DNA of 26,709 nt from Candidatus Egaibacter danicus. Its GTDB lineage: Bacteria > Pseudomonadota > Gammaproteobacteria > Burkholderiales > Burkholderiaceae. A model generated the notes under the pieces. That model was not told the origin of the DNA. It saw only the letters and a list, made by a program, of their open reading frames with translations, and ran no database searches. A program made the position numbers and the translations under genes. The stretch spans positions 1 through 26,709 of the forward strand of contig JAABRC010000004.1 of the NCBI GenBank assembly GCA_011391115.1, written 5' to 3'. Positions 1-7,747 of the stretch are shown one piece after another. Position 1 is the first letter of the stretch, and every line of letters begins with the position of its first letter.

Positions 1-1120
1 TACCCTGATTACCAATCTGGGCGTGGGCAAGCAGCAGCTCATTGAAATTGCCAAGGCACTGTCCAAAGAGGTCAAGCTGCTGATCCTGGACGAGCCCACT
101 GCCAGCCTGAATGAAACCGATAGCGACGCGCTGCTGGAGTTGCTGCTGGAACTCAAACGTCAGGGCATCGCCTGCATTCTGATTTCACACAAGCTCAACG
201 AAATCTCCAAGGTGGCCGACGCCATCACCGTATTGCGAGATGGTGCGACCGTCGCCTCGCTCGACTGCCAAGCCACGGCCATCAGTGAAGACCTGATCAT
301 CAGGCACATGGTGGGTCGTGAAATGGCAGACCGTTACCCCAAACGCACGCCCAACATTGGTGAAACCGTGTTTGAAGTAAAAAACTGGCGCGTGCACCAT
401 CAGGAGCATGCCGATCGCGAAGTGATCAAGGGTGTGAACCTGCATGTCAAACGCGGCGAGATTGTCGGCATTGCCGGCCTGATGGGCGCCGGGCGCACCG
501 AACTGGCCATGAGCATCTTCGGGCGCACCTATGGGCAGGGCATCAGCGGCCAGGTGCTGATACACGGCCGGCAAGTTGACACCAGCACCGTGCAAAAAGC
601 CATCGACGCGGGGCTGGCCTACGTGACGGAAGACCGCAAAGGTTACGGCCTCGTGCTGGACGAGACGATTGCCTGGAACACCACGCTGGCCAACCTGAAA
701 GCCGTCTCCAGCAACAGCGTGATTGACGAGGGCCGCGAATTCAAGGTGGCTGAGGACTTCCGTCGCAAGCTCAACATCCGCAGCCCGGATGTGTTTGCGC
801 GCACGGTCAATTTGTCGGGCGGCAACCAGCAGAAAGTGGTGCTGAGCAAATGGCTGTTTTCCAACCCGGAAGTGCTCATCCTGGACGAGCCCACCCGCGG
901 CATTGACGTGGGCGCCAAGTATGAGATTTACACCATCATTGCCCAGCTGGCCAGCGAAGGCAAGTGCGTGCTGATGATCTCGTCGGAGATGCCCGAACTG
1001 CTGGGCATGTGTGACCGGATTTGCGTGCTCAATGAAGGCGCATTTGTGGCGGAGTTCACCGCTGACGAAGCTTCCCAGGAAAAAATAATGCGATCCATCG
1101 TGACATCAGGAGTGAATTGA
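1..1120 (+). CDS. Sugar ABC transporter ATP-binding protein (MmsA/GguA type), 5'-truncated
   Basis: This is the energising subunit of a monosaccharide importer; it hydrolyses ATP at the cytoplasmic face of the membrane. The reading frame is open from base 2, so the true start and the first Walker A lie outside the window; the GTG at 23 is internal. Visible parts are the end of domain 1 (signature region [11 protein letters not shown], Walker [13 protein letters not shown]) and all of domain 2, with a Walker-A-like [10 protein letters not shown], signature LSGGNQQKV and Walker [13 protein letters not shown]. Two fused nucleotide-binding domains, with the second Walker A lacking the Lys, are typical of the RbsA/XylG/MmsA class. 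The permease starts 1 bp after the stop, so the two are translated as one unit. The periplasmic binding protein is presumably upstream of the window. The sugar is not shown by this gene; the dehydratase downstream suggests L-arabinose or a similar pentose. Confidence 0.93.
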   Translation, partial: TLITNLGVGKQQLIEIAKALSKEVKLLILDEPTASLNETDSDALLELLLELKRQGIACILISHKLNEISKVADAITVLRDGATVASLDCQATAISEDLIIRHMVGREMADRYPKRTPNIGETVFEVKNWRVHHQEHADREVIKGVNLHVKRGEIVGIAGLMGAGRTELAMSIFGRTYGQGISGQVLIHGRQVDTSTVQKAIDAGLAYVTEDRKGYGLVLDETIAWNTTLANLKAVSSNSVIDEGREFKVAEDFRRKLNIRSPDVFARTVNLSGGNQQKVVLSKWLFSNPEVLILDEPTRGIDVGAKYEIYTIIAQLASEGKCVLMISSEMPELLGMCDRICVLNEGAFVAEFTADEASQEKIMRSIVTSGVN

Positions 1121-1121
1121 C

Positions 1122-2315
1122 ATGGCAACCACCACAACAGAAACAAAGCCCCAGCCAACAGGCGGCAGCTCTGGTTTTCTGAAAAATAATCTGCGCGAAT
1201 ATGGCCTGTTGATTTCGCTGGTCGCCATCATGGTGTTCTTTCAGGTGATGACTGACGGCACGCTGTTTCAGCCCCTGAACCTGACCAACCTCATTCTTCA
1301 AAACAGCTACATCATCGTCATGGCGCTGGGCATGTTGCTCGTGATCGTGGCGGGTCATATTGATCTCTCTGTGGGGTCGGTGTGCGGCTTTGTCGGCGCC
1401 GTAGCCGCTGTGCTGATGGTGGAATTCAACATGCACTTTGTGCCTGCCACCATCATCTGTCTGGTGCTGGGCGGTGTCATCGGTGCGGCGCAAGGCTACT
1501 GGGTAGCGTTTTACAAGATTCCGTCGTTTATCGTCACCCTCGCGGGCATGCTGGTTTTCAAGGGGCTGGCGCTCGCTGTTTTGCGCGGCTCGTCGGTGGG
1601 GCCGTTTCCGGAAGAGTTCCAGCTACTGAGTACCGGATTCATACCGGACCCGTTTGCCGGTGAAGGTTTGCGGATCACGTCGCTCGCAGTCGGTCTTCTG
1701 CTGGCCCTGGCGATGCTGATCACCGAGGTACGTGGTCGCTCGGAGCGGATCAAACACGGCATGGTCAGCGAACCCCACATGTTCTTCATCGCCAAGAACC
1801 TGGTGTTTGCCGGCATGATTGCCGCGTTCAGTTACCAGCTGTCATCTTACAAAGGGCTACCCAATGTGCTGATCGTCATGCTGTTGCTGATGCTGGCCTA
1901 CGACTTTGTCACCTCCCGAACCACGATTGGCCGGCGGATTTATGCCTTGGGCGGCAACGAAAAAGCGGCCCGCCTGTCAGGCATCAACACCGAGCGGCTG
2001 ACGTTTTATACCTTCATCAATATGGGCGTTCTGGCGGCTCTGGCAGGTTTGATTTTTGCTGCGCGCCTGAACACGGCCACACCCAAGGCGGGCTTGGGAT
2101 TTGAGCTGGATGTGATCGCAGCCTGTTTCATTGGCGGTGCTTCGGCGTCTGGCGGTGTGGGCAAAGTGCTGGGCGCCGTGATTGGCGCGTTCATCATGGG
2201 CGTGATGAACAACGGCATGTCCATCATGGGCATCGGCATTGACTGGCAGCAGGTCATCAAAGGCCTGGTATTACTGGCGGCCGTGTGTGTGGATGTGTAC
2301 AACAAGAAGAAATAA
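1122..2315 (+). CDS. Sugar ABC transporter permease (MmsB/GguB type)
   Basis: This is the membrane channel subunit of the same importer, 397 aa, about the length of GguB-like permeases and longer than RbsC. After a short cytoplasmic N-terminus (about 22 residues) it is strongly hydrophobic. The family hallmark GHIDLSVGSV lies near residues 78-87, and the EAA-like loop TTIGRRIYALGGN near residues 267-279 should contact the ATPase. The C-terminal half has the Gly-rich stretch FIGGASASGGVG. Residues around 200-222 form a charged loop (TEVRGRSERIKHG) that RbsC lacks and that fits the GguB branch. The ATG follows the ATPase stop by 1 bp, and the upstream sequence AGGAG at about 1110 provides the ribosome binding site. 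The family assignment is firm; the substrate is inferred. Confidence 0.93.
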   Translation: MATTTTETKPQPTGGSSGFLKNNLREYGLLISLVAIMVFFQVMTDGTLFQPLNLTNLILQNSYIIVMALGMLLVIVAGHIDLSVGSVCGFVGAVAAVLMVEFNMHFVPATIICLVLGGVIGAAQGYWVAFYKIPSFIVTLAGMLVFKGLALAVLRGSSVGPFPEEFQLLSTGFIPDPFAGEGLRITSLAVGLLLALAMLITEVRGRSERIKHGMVSEPHMFFIAKNLVFAGMIAAFSYQLSSYKGLPNVLIVMLLLMLAYDFVTSRTTIGRRIYALGGNEKAARLSGINTERLTFYTFINMGVLAALAGLIFAARLNTATPKAGLGFELDVIAACFIGGASASGGVGKVLGAVIGAFIMGVMNNGMSIMGIGIDWQQVIKGLVLLAAVCVDVYNKKK

Positions 2316-2328
2316 CAAGGAACTTGAC

Positions 2329-3258
2329 ATGACTTTGACAACATCAGCTCGCTTCAAGGGCGTCTTCCCGGTCGTCCCCACCACCTTCACTGAGTCCGGC
2401 GAGCTGGATCTGCCCAGCCAGATGCGCTGTGTGGACTTCATGATTGACGCGGGCTCCAACGGCCTGTGCATTCTGGCCAATTTTTCCGAGCAGTTTGTGC
2501 TGAGTGATACCGAGCGCGAGGTGTTGACCACCGCCATTCTGGAACACGTCAACGGCCGTGTGCCGGTGATCGTGACCACTACACACTTCAGCACGCAGGT
2601 CTGTGCGCAGCGCAGCCTGCGGGCCCAGCAGACCGGTGCCGCCATGGTGATGGTGATGCCGCCCTACCACGGTGCCACGATCCGCGTGCCGGAGGAAAAG
2701 ACGTTTGAATTCTTCGCCCGCCTGTCGGACGCGATCAACATTCCCATCATGATCCAGGATGCACCGGTAAGCGGCACGGTGCTCTCGGCCCCGTTTCTGG
2801 CGCGTATGGCCAAAGAGATCAAGAACGTCTGTTACTTCAAGATCGAGACGCCCGGTGCGGCCTCCAAGCTGCGCGAATTGATCCGGCTGGGTGGCGACGC
2901 GATTGAAGGCCCGTGGGATGGCGAAGAAGCCATTACCCTGATGCCTGATCTGGACGCCGGTGCCACGGGCGCCATGACCGGTGGCGCCTACCCCGATGGC
3001 ATTCGCCTCATCGTGGACGCCTACGCCGCCGGACGGCGCGATGAAGCCGCGGCCCTGTATCAGCAGTGGCTGCCGCTGATCAACTACGAGAACCGCCAGA
3101 CCGGCTTGCTGGCCGCCAAATCCCTGATGAAGGAAGGTGGTGTGATTGCCTGTGAAGCGCCCCGCCATCCCTTCCCGGCCATGCACCCGGCCACCCGCGC
3201 CGGGCTGATCGAGACGGCGCGCCGCCTCAACCCCATGGTGTTACGCTGGGGCAAATAG
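2329..3258 (+). CDS. DapA-family dehydratase, probably L-2-keto-3-deoxyarabonate dehydratase
   Basis: This is a cytoplasmic 309-aa class I aldolase-fold enzyme. Its closest remembered relatives dehydrate L-2-keto-3-deoxyarabonate to 2-oxoglutarate semialdehyde in the non-phosphorylative L-arabinose pathway. The N-terminus (KGVFPVVPTTF) is the standard DapA-family opening, PPYHG carries the conserved Tyr, and the Lys of YFKIE is the expected Schiff-base lysine. The DHDPS triad context GTTGE is replaced by ANFSEQ, which argues against a lysine-biosynthesis DapA. The ATG at 2329 is preferred over an in-frame upstream start at 2239, because the latter lies inside the permease gene and an AAGGAA ribosome binding site sits 6-11 bases before 2329. 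It is the third gene of the transport operon. Other sugar-acid dehydratases or aldolases of the family cannot be excluded. Confidence 0.82.
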   Translation: MTLTTSARFKGVFPVVPTTFTESGELDLPSQMRCVDFMIDAGSNGLCILANFSEQFVLSDTEREVLTTAILEHVNGRVPVIVTTTHFSTQVCAQRSLRAQQTGAAMVMVMPPYHGATIRVPEEKTFEFFARLSDAINIPIMIQDAPVSGTVLSAPFLARMAKEIKNVCYFKIETPGAASKLRELIRLGGDAIEGPWDGEEAITLMPDLDAGATGAMTGGAYPDGIRLIVDAYAAGRRDEAAALYQQWLPLINYENRQTGLLAAKSLMKEGGVIACEAPRHPFPAMHPATRAGLIETARRLNPMVLRWGK

Positions 3259-3278
3259 ATACACAAAGCGAGACTGTC

Positions 3279-4448
3279 ATGTCACTGAATCCTGTGATTT
3301 CCATTCTGGGCCGCCGGTTGCGGCTGGCGGTTATTGGCGGCGGACCCGGTTCCTTCATCGGCGCCATGCACCGCCAGGCCGCACGGATCGACGACCGCTA
3401 CGAACTGGTAGCCGCGTCACTGTCGTCTGACCCGGCGCGGTCTGTCAGTGCGGGACAGGAGATTGGCCTTCCAGCCGAGCGCTGTTATGCCAATGGCATG
3501 GACCTGATCGCCGCGGAAGCAGCCCGCAAAGATGGCGCCGATGTGGTGGCCATCATGACACCCAACGACAGTCACTTCCCGTTCGCCATGGCCGCACTGG
3601 CCCAAGGCCTTGACGTGATTTGCGACAAACCCATGACCAACACGGTTGCCGAGGCCGAGCAACTGCGTCAGCGGGTGCTGGAAACCGGTCTGGTGTTTTG
3701 CCTCACGCACAACTACACCGGCTACCCGATGGTGCGCCAGGCCAAGGCCATGGTCACCGAAGGTCTGTTGGGCACGATCCGGCTGGTGCAGGTGGAATAT
3801 GTGCAGGGTGGCCGCGCCAAATCAGGCCCGGGCCGCCGGGCGTGGAAGGAAGACCCCGTGCGGGGCGGCCCGTCGCTGGTGATGGGCGACATTGGCACCC
3901 ACGCCCACAACCTGTTGCGATTCATCACCGGGCTGGAGGTGAGCGAAGTGGCTGCCGACATCGGTGCTATCGTGCCGGACCGCGTGACGCATGACTTTGC
4001 GGGCGCGATGCTGCGCCTGAGCAACGGCGCCCGCGGCAGCTTCTGGGTAACCCAGGCAGCGGCCGGTGTGGAGAACGGTTTGCGTATTCGTGTGAGCGGC
4101 TCGCTGGGCAGCCTGGAGTGGATGCAGGAATTTCCCCAGGCACTCACCTTCAAGCCGCTGGATGCGCCCTCGCAAAACCGCACACCCAACGGGCCCGGAA
4201 CATTGCCGCTGTCGGCCCGCGCGTCCCGCATCGTGGCGGGGCACCCGGAAGGCTTTCACGAGAGTTTTGCCAACGTCTATTCAGACGCGGCAGAGGCCAT
4301 AGCCGCACGACGCGTCGGCAAAACCCCGGACCCGCTCAGCCTGTATTTCCCCAACTCACTGGACGGTTTGCTGGGCGTGCGGTTTGTGGACAGCGTGATC
4401 CAGTCGAGCAACAACAACGGCGCCTGGACGGCTTGCGCCACCGCATAG
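3279..4448 (+). CDS. Gfo/Idh/MocA family NAD(P)-dependent oxidoreductase
   Basis: This 389-aa protein has an N-terminal Rossmann fold (VIGGGPGSFIG, about residues 18-28) and a C-terminal substrate domain. The family motif is present as CDKP (usually EKP) near residue 114, with the conserved Lys. GDIGTHAHNL near residue 206 supplies the expected catalytic Asp/His pair. It probably oxidises a sugar or cyclitol hydroxyl. The gap to the dehydratase is 20 bp, so it is likely the last gene of the sugar operon. In Azospirillum the L-arabinose 1-dehydrogenase belongs to the same superfamily but is shorter (about 310 aa), so an identical role is not assured. The substrate is unknown from sequence alone. 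Confidence 0.87.
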   Translation: MSLNPVISILGRRLRLAVIGGGPGSFIGAMHRQAARIDDRYELVAASLSSDPARSVSAGQEIGLPAERCYANGMDLIAAEAARKDGADVVAIMTPNDSHFPFAMAALAQGLDVICDKPMTNTVAEAEQLRQRVLETGLVFCLTHNYTGYPMVRQAKAMVTEGLLGTIRLVQVEYVQGGRAKSGPGRRAWKEDPVRGGPSLVMGDIGTHAHNLLRFITGLEVSEVAADIGAIVPDRVTHDFAGAMLRLSNGARGSFWVTQAAAGVENGLRIRVSGSLGSLEWMQEFPQALTFKPLDAPSQNRTPNGPGTLPLSARASRIVAGHPEGFHESFANVYSDAAEAIAARRVGKTPDPLSLYFPNSLDGLLGVRFVDSVIQSSNNNGAWTACATA

Positions 4449-4471
4449 GCTCGTTTGGGACTGCACAGGGT

Positions 4472-4531
4472 TGCTATATATTTAATAGCTTCTCACGCAT
4501 ATTCCACGAGGGTTAAGGGCTCATTTAGCCC
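4472..4531 (+). repeat. Dispersed ~60-bp repeat, copy 1 (intergenic)
   Basis: The sequence from GCTATATATTTAATAGCT onward matches the copy at about 23566 in register: an AATAGCT core, then TCACGCA, then a GAGGG/GGGGG block and a CT(G)GAGGCC- or GGGCTCATTT-like end. The 3' part forms a hairpin (GGGCT-catt t-AGCCC, 4517-4531). It lies between the convergent ends of the oxidoreductase and arginase genes. No open frame is evident in it. Confidence 0.7.
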
Positions 4532-4562
4532 CTGAATTCAGCCTGAATTTAGTGAATTCAGG
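4531..4562. terminator. Perfect 10-bp inverted repeat at arginase 3' end
   Basis: CCTGAATTCA (4531-4540) and TGAATTCAGG (4553-4562) are exact reverse complements separated by 12 bases. The right arm includes the arginase stop codon. Together with the adjacent GGGCT/AGCCC hairpin it could stop transcription between the two convergent genes, but neither strand has a U-run, so intrinsic termination is uncertain. Confidence 0.4.
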
Positions 4563-5520
4563 CCTTGCGCATCAACGTGCTTTTGCCAAACAGGCTTTCA
4601 ATCAAATCCACGGCCAGTTCGGCCGTCTGGTTGCGCACATCCAGCGCGGGATTGAGTTCCACCACGTCCAGCGACGCCAGCCGCCCGGTGTCGGCAATCA
4701 TTTCCATGCAGAGCTGCGCCTCGCGGTAAGTAGGGCCGCCGCGCACCGTGGTGCCTACGCCGGGCGCAATGTCGGGGTCGAGAAAATCAACATCCAGGCT
4801 CACGTGTAAATGGGTGTTGGCATCGACCAGCGCCAGGGCCAGCTCCATCGCGTGGCGCATGCCCATCTCGTCAATGAAACGCATGTCGAACACTTCAATG
4901 CCCATGTCATGCACCAGACGTTTCTCGCCTTCGTCCACGCTGCGGATGCCGATCTGGCGAATCTCTTTGGGGTGCAGCGCGGGCCGGTCGGCGCTATGGC
5001 CACCAATCTCAATCAGCTCTTTCGGGCCGTGGCCACACAGGCAGGCCACCGGCATGCCGTGAATGTTGCCGCTGGGCGTGAGTGTGGCGGTGTTGAAATC
5101 GGCGTGAGCGTCAAACCACAGGACACGCAGCTTCTTGCCCTTTTCGCGGCAGTGGCGTGCCACCGCGCTGATGGAGCCAATGCCCAGACAATGATCGCCG
5201 CCCAGCATGATGGGCAAACGCCCGGCCTGCAGCTCCGCATACATCGCCTCGTGCAGCAACTGGTTCCACTGCACCACTTCGGGCAGGTGGCGAAATCCGT
5301 TGACGGCGTCCTGCCAGGGATTGGCGGAGCCACTCAGGTTGCCGCAGTCTTTCACGTCCAGACCAAACTGCGCAATTGCTTTTGAAATGCCCGCCACACG
5401 CAACGCCTCTGGCCCCATGCGGGCCCCTAGCGTACCGGCACCGATGTCGGTGGGCACGCCAATCAGGCTGACTCCGCCGGGTGCACGGTTGGGAGAAGAA
5501 GGGGGGTTGGCAGGGCTCAT
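4558..5520 (-). CDS. rocF: Arginase
   Basis: Cytoplasmic Mn-dependent hydrolase converting L-arginine to L-ornithine and urea. The 320-aa protein has the ureohydrolase signatures in order: GVPTDIGAG (about 21-29), GGDHCLGIGS (107-116), WFDAHADFNT (135-144) and SLDVDFLDPD (241-250), which together carry all the metal-binding His and Asp residues. Length and the VPTDIG N-terminus point to arginase rather than agmatinase. An in-frame TTG at 5526 exists, but the ATG at 5520 is preferred; neither has a strong ribosome binding site. It lies just downstream of ornithine cyclodeaminase on the same strand (9 bp), so both are probably co-transcribed and translation may be coupled. The product of arginase is the substrate of its neighbour. 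Confidence 0.93.
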   Translation of the reverse strand: MSPANPPSSPNRAPGGVSLIGVPTDIGAGTLGARMGPEALRVAGISKAIAQFGLDVKDCGNLSGSANPWQDAVNGFRHLPEVVQWNQLLHEAMYAELQAGRLPIMLGGDHCLGIGSISAVARHCREKGKKLRVLWFDAHADFNTATLTPSGNIHGMPVACLCGHGPKELIEIGGHSADRPALHPKEIRQIGIRSVDEGEKRLVHDMGIEVFDMRFIDEMGMRHAMELALALVDANTHLHVSLDVDFLDPDIAPGVGTTVRGGPTYREAQLCMEMIADTGRLASLDVVELNPALDVRNQTAELAVDLIESLFGKSTLMRKA

Positions 5521-5529
5521 GGGCAAGTG

Positions 5530-6621
5530 TCAAACAGCCAGGAACAATTCCTTGATGTCGCTGACATCCGGCAGCATGACTTCAGGCGAGGGCCGAATCA
5601 GGCTGAACAGGTCTTTCGGATCGGCCAGTTCGGGGATCAGCGACACCAGTTGGCCCATGCCCAGCCGCTGGGCGGCATCACGCATGTAGCGCAGGGCCGA
5701 ATAGTCTTCCAGCGCAAAACCGACTGAATCAAACACGGTGACCTGTGCCTCACTGGTGCGGCCAGGCGCTTGTTGACCCAATACTTGCCACAGTTCGGTC
5801 ACGGCAAAGTCTGCAGGCAGTTGCTGCAAGTCGCCTTCAATGCGGGTCTGCGGCTCATACTCCACAAATACCGAAGCGCCCCGCAACACGTCAGCGTGCA
5901 GTTCCGTCTTGCCGGGGCAGTCGCCGCCGACGCCGTTGATGTGCATGCCCGGCTCAATCAGCTCGGGCGTGAGGATGGTAGCGTTGGTTTTGTCGGCGGT
6001 CACGGTTGTCACTATATCGGCTCCGCTCACAGCCTGGGCCACGCTGTCGCAGGCGATCAATCGCAACCCCGTGTGCTTGAGATTGCGCATGAGTTTTTCG
6101 GTGGCCGAGCGGTCGGTATCAAACAGCCGGATTTCCTGAATGCCCAGCAGGTGATGAAAAGCCAGTGCCTGGAACTCGCTTTGCGCGCCATTGCCGATCA
6201 ATGCCATGTGGGTACTGTTGGGCCGGGCCAGCGCGCGCGCGGCAACGACCGACATGGCGGCCGTGCGCAACGCTGTGGTGAGCGTCAATTCGCTGAGAAG
6301 CTCGGGAATACCGGTATCGACATCGGCCAGCACGCCAAACGCCATCACCGTGGGCAGGCCGAAGCGGTTGTTCCTGGGATGGCCGTTAACGTATTTGAAC
6401 GCGTAGGTTTTGGCATCGGATACGGGCATCAGCTCGATCACGCCATCTTTGGAGTGGCTGGCCACGCGGGCGCATTTGTCGAAATCGTGCCAGCGCAGGA
6501 AATCCTCCTGGATGTAGTCCGCCATACCGCGCAGTGCGGCCGCGGGGCCGGTTTTTCTGATGATGGTGGCCACATCGTGAGCGCTGAGGAAATGGGTTTG
6601 GACAATTGAGGTGCGTTTCAT
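5530..6621 (-). CDS. Ornithine cyclodeaminase
   Basis: Converts L-ornithine directly to L-proline and ammonia using bound NAD. The 363-aa protein has the OCD/mu-crystallin fold, with the NAD-binding GNGAQSEFQALAFH near residue 140 and the characteristic GGDCPGKTELH near residue 236 that carries the Asp/Lys used by true OCDs. The start at 6621 is chosen because GGAG precedes it with an 8-base spacer. The longer frame to 6714 would run back through the AT-rich promoter region and its first 31 residues are not family-like. It is the first gene of a two-gene operon with arginase, giving arginine to proline. It is divergent from two Lrp-type regulators, the usual arrangement for Lrp-controlled amino-acid catabolism. 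Confidence 0.92.
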   Translation of the reverse strand: MKRTSIVQTHFLSAHDVATIIRKTGPAAALRGMADYIQEDFLRWHDFDKCARVASHSKDGVIELMPVSDAKTYAFKYVNGHPRNNRFGLPTVMAFGVLADVDTGIPELLSELTLTTALRTAAMSVVAARALARPNSTHMALIGNGAQSEFQALAFHHLLGIQEIRLFDTDRSATEKLMRNLKHTGLRLIACDSVAQAVSGADIVTTVTADKTNATILTPELIEPGMHINGVGGDCPGKTELHADVLRGASVFVEYEPQTRIEGDLQQLPADFAVTELWQVLGQQAPGRTSEAQVTVFDSVGFALEDYSALRYMRDAAQRLGMGQLVSLIPELADPKDLFSLIRPSPEVMLPDVSDIKELFLAV

Positions 6622-6696
6622 GGCGGGTGCTCCGGTGGGTTGGAAGCAGTGTCTCAAGGGCGCATGACAATGTAAATCGCCAGTAATGATTGCTTT

Positions 6697-6725
6697 TTGA
6701 TAAATATTTGCCATTTAGATATATA
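6697..6725 (+). promoter_or_regulatory. Sigma-70-like promoter for the Lrp pair
   Basis: TTGATA (6697-6702), a 17-base spacer, then TATATA (6720-6725) gives a good match to the housekeeping consensus on the plus strand. Predicted transcription start is about 6732, leaving a leader of only about a dozen bases before the ATG at 6745, with no Shine-Dalgarno sequence. Confidence 0.5.
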
Positions 6726-6736
6726 TAAATGACAAA
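6707..6736. promoter_or_regulatory. Inverted-repeat operator, probable Lrp/AsnC binding site
   Basis: TTTGCCATTTA (6707-6717) and TAAATGACAAA (6726-6736) are reverse complements with one mismatch, around an 8-base AT spacer (GATATATA). The repeat covers the -10 box of the regulator promoter and lies between the divergent ocd and Lrp genes. An AT-rich dyad here fits autoregulation and ligand-dependent control of ornithine cyclodeaminase. Which of the two regulators binds is unknown. Confidence 0.6.
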
Positions 6737-6744
6737 ATGCACAA

Positions 6745-7170
6745 ATGGATGCCACGGATCAGCAACTGCTCTCCCTTTTGCGCAAAGACGCCCGCACCAG
6801 CGTGGCCACACTGGCTACCAGGCTGGGCGTCTCCAGGGGCACCGTGACCAACCGGGTAACCAAGCTGGAAGACGCCGGCATCATCGTCGGCTACACGGTG
6901 CGCCTGCGGCCCGACTCGCAGCCGAATGACATCCGCGCCTGGATGAGCATAGCCGTGGAGGGCAACGAAACCCGCGCCGTGATTGCCAGCCTGCTCGGCG
7001 AGCCTGGCGTGGCCACGCTGCACGACACCAATGGTCGCTGGGACCTGTTGGCTGAACTGCGCGCGGCCAACCTGGCGGAACTGTCGCAGGTGCTGGAGCG
7101 CATCAGGTTAATCCGGGGCATCAGCAGTACCGAAACCAGCATTCACCTGCAAACCTACCGTCTGTCGTGA
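6745..7170 (+). CDS. Lrp/AsnC family transcriptional regulator (first of tandem pair)
   Basis: DNA-binding regulator of 141 aa. An N-terminal winged helix-turn-helix spans about residues 2-50 (ATLATRLGVSRGTVTNRV as recognition region), followed by the RAM ligand-binding beta-alpha-beta domain from about residue 60 to the end. Divergent orientation from ocd/arginase implies it senses arginine or ornithine and activates or represses that operon. There is no ribosome binding site before the ATG, and the predicted mRNA leader is very short. The ligand-domain motif GRWDLLAEL replaces the more usual G.yDy, so ligand specificity may differ from the paralog next door. Confidence 0.9.
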   Translation: MDATDQQLLSLLRKDARTSVATLATRLGVSRGTVTNRVTKLEDAGIIVGYTVRLRPDSQPNDIRAWMSIAVEGNETRAVIASLLGEPGVATLHDTNGRWDLLAELRAANLAELSQVLERIRLIRGISSTETSIHLQTYRLS

Positions 7171-7177
7171 GGAACCC

Positions 7178-7654
7178 ATGAACGACGCCCTTTCTGATCT
7201 GGACCGCATCGATCTCAAAATTCTGAATTGCCTGCAGGAGGATGGCCGTATTTCCAACCTCAAGCTGGCAGAAAGCGTGGCACTGTCACCCACCGCCGTG
7301 CTGGCACGAGTGCAACGGCTCACCAAAGAGGGCTACATATTGGGCTACGAGGCGCGGCTGAACCCGCTGAAGCTGGGCGCCGGAATGATGGTGTTTGTGG
7401 AGGTGCTGCTGGACCGCACCACGCCCAATGTGTTTGAGGCCTTCAAGGCCGCCGTGCAGGTGCGCCCGGAGATCATGGAATGCCACATGGTGGCGGGTGG
7501 CTTCGACTACCTGCTCAAAACCCGCATGGCGGACATGACCGCTTACCGCGAGTTTGCCGGCACAGTGTTGTGGCAGTTGCCGGGCGTGCGCGAGACGCGC
7601 ACCTATGCGGTGATGGAGGAAGTTAAAAACTCGACGCATCTGCCGCTGCGCTGA
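7178..7654 (+). CDS. Lrp/AsnC family transcriptional regulator (second of tandem pair)
   Basis: A 158-aa Lrp-like protein starting 7 bp after the first regulator, with a clear GAGGAA ribosome binding site, so the two are co-transcribed. The N-terminal DLDRIDLKILNCLQEDGR and the HTH NLKLAESVALSPTAVLARVQRL are canonical for Lrp itself. The RAM domain includes the classic GGFDYLL and ends with a conserved RTYAVMEEVK. It resembles the Lrp/BkdR/PutR group more than the first copy does. Two different regulators in one operon beside one catabolic operon suggest hetero-oligomers or response to two amino acids (inference). Confidence 0.91.
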   Translation: MNDALSDLDRIDLKILNCLQEDGRISNLKLAESVALSPTAVLARVQRLTKEGYILGYEARLNPLKLGAGMMVFVEVLLDRTTPNVFEAFKAAVQVRPEIMECHMVAGGFDYLLKTRMADMTAYREFAGTVLWQLPGVRETRTYAVMEEVKNSTHLPLR

Positions 7655-7747
7655 GGCCGTACCTACTTCCATTGGAGGATTCCCAAGACACGACGGTTTG
7701 GTGACAATGTGCGCAGCCACCCACTATTTCAGAAACAGGAATTTGCC

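Noticed and set aside
2239..2328. Upstream extension of the DapA-family gene
   Set aside because: It overlaps the permease gene in another frame and gives a non-family N-terminus; the ATG at 2329 has a ribosome binding site.
6622..6714. Longer N-terminus for ornithine cyclodeaminase
   Set aside because: It would translate the AT-rich promoter region; the inner ATG at 6621 has GGAG at proper spacing and the family-like start.
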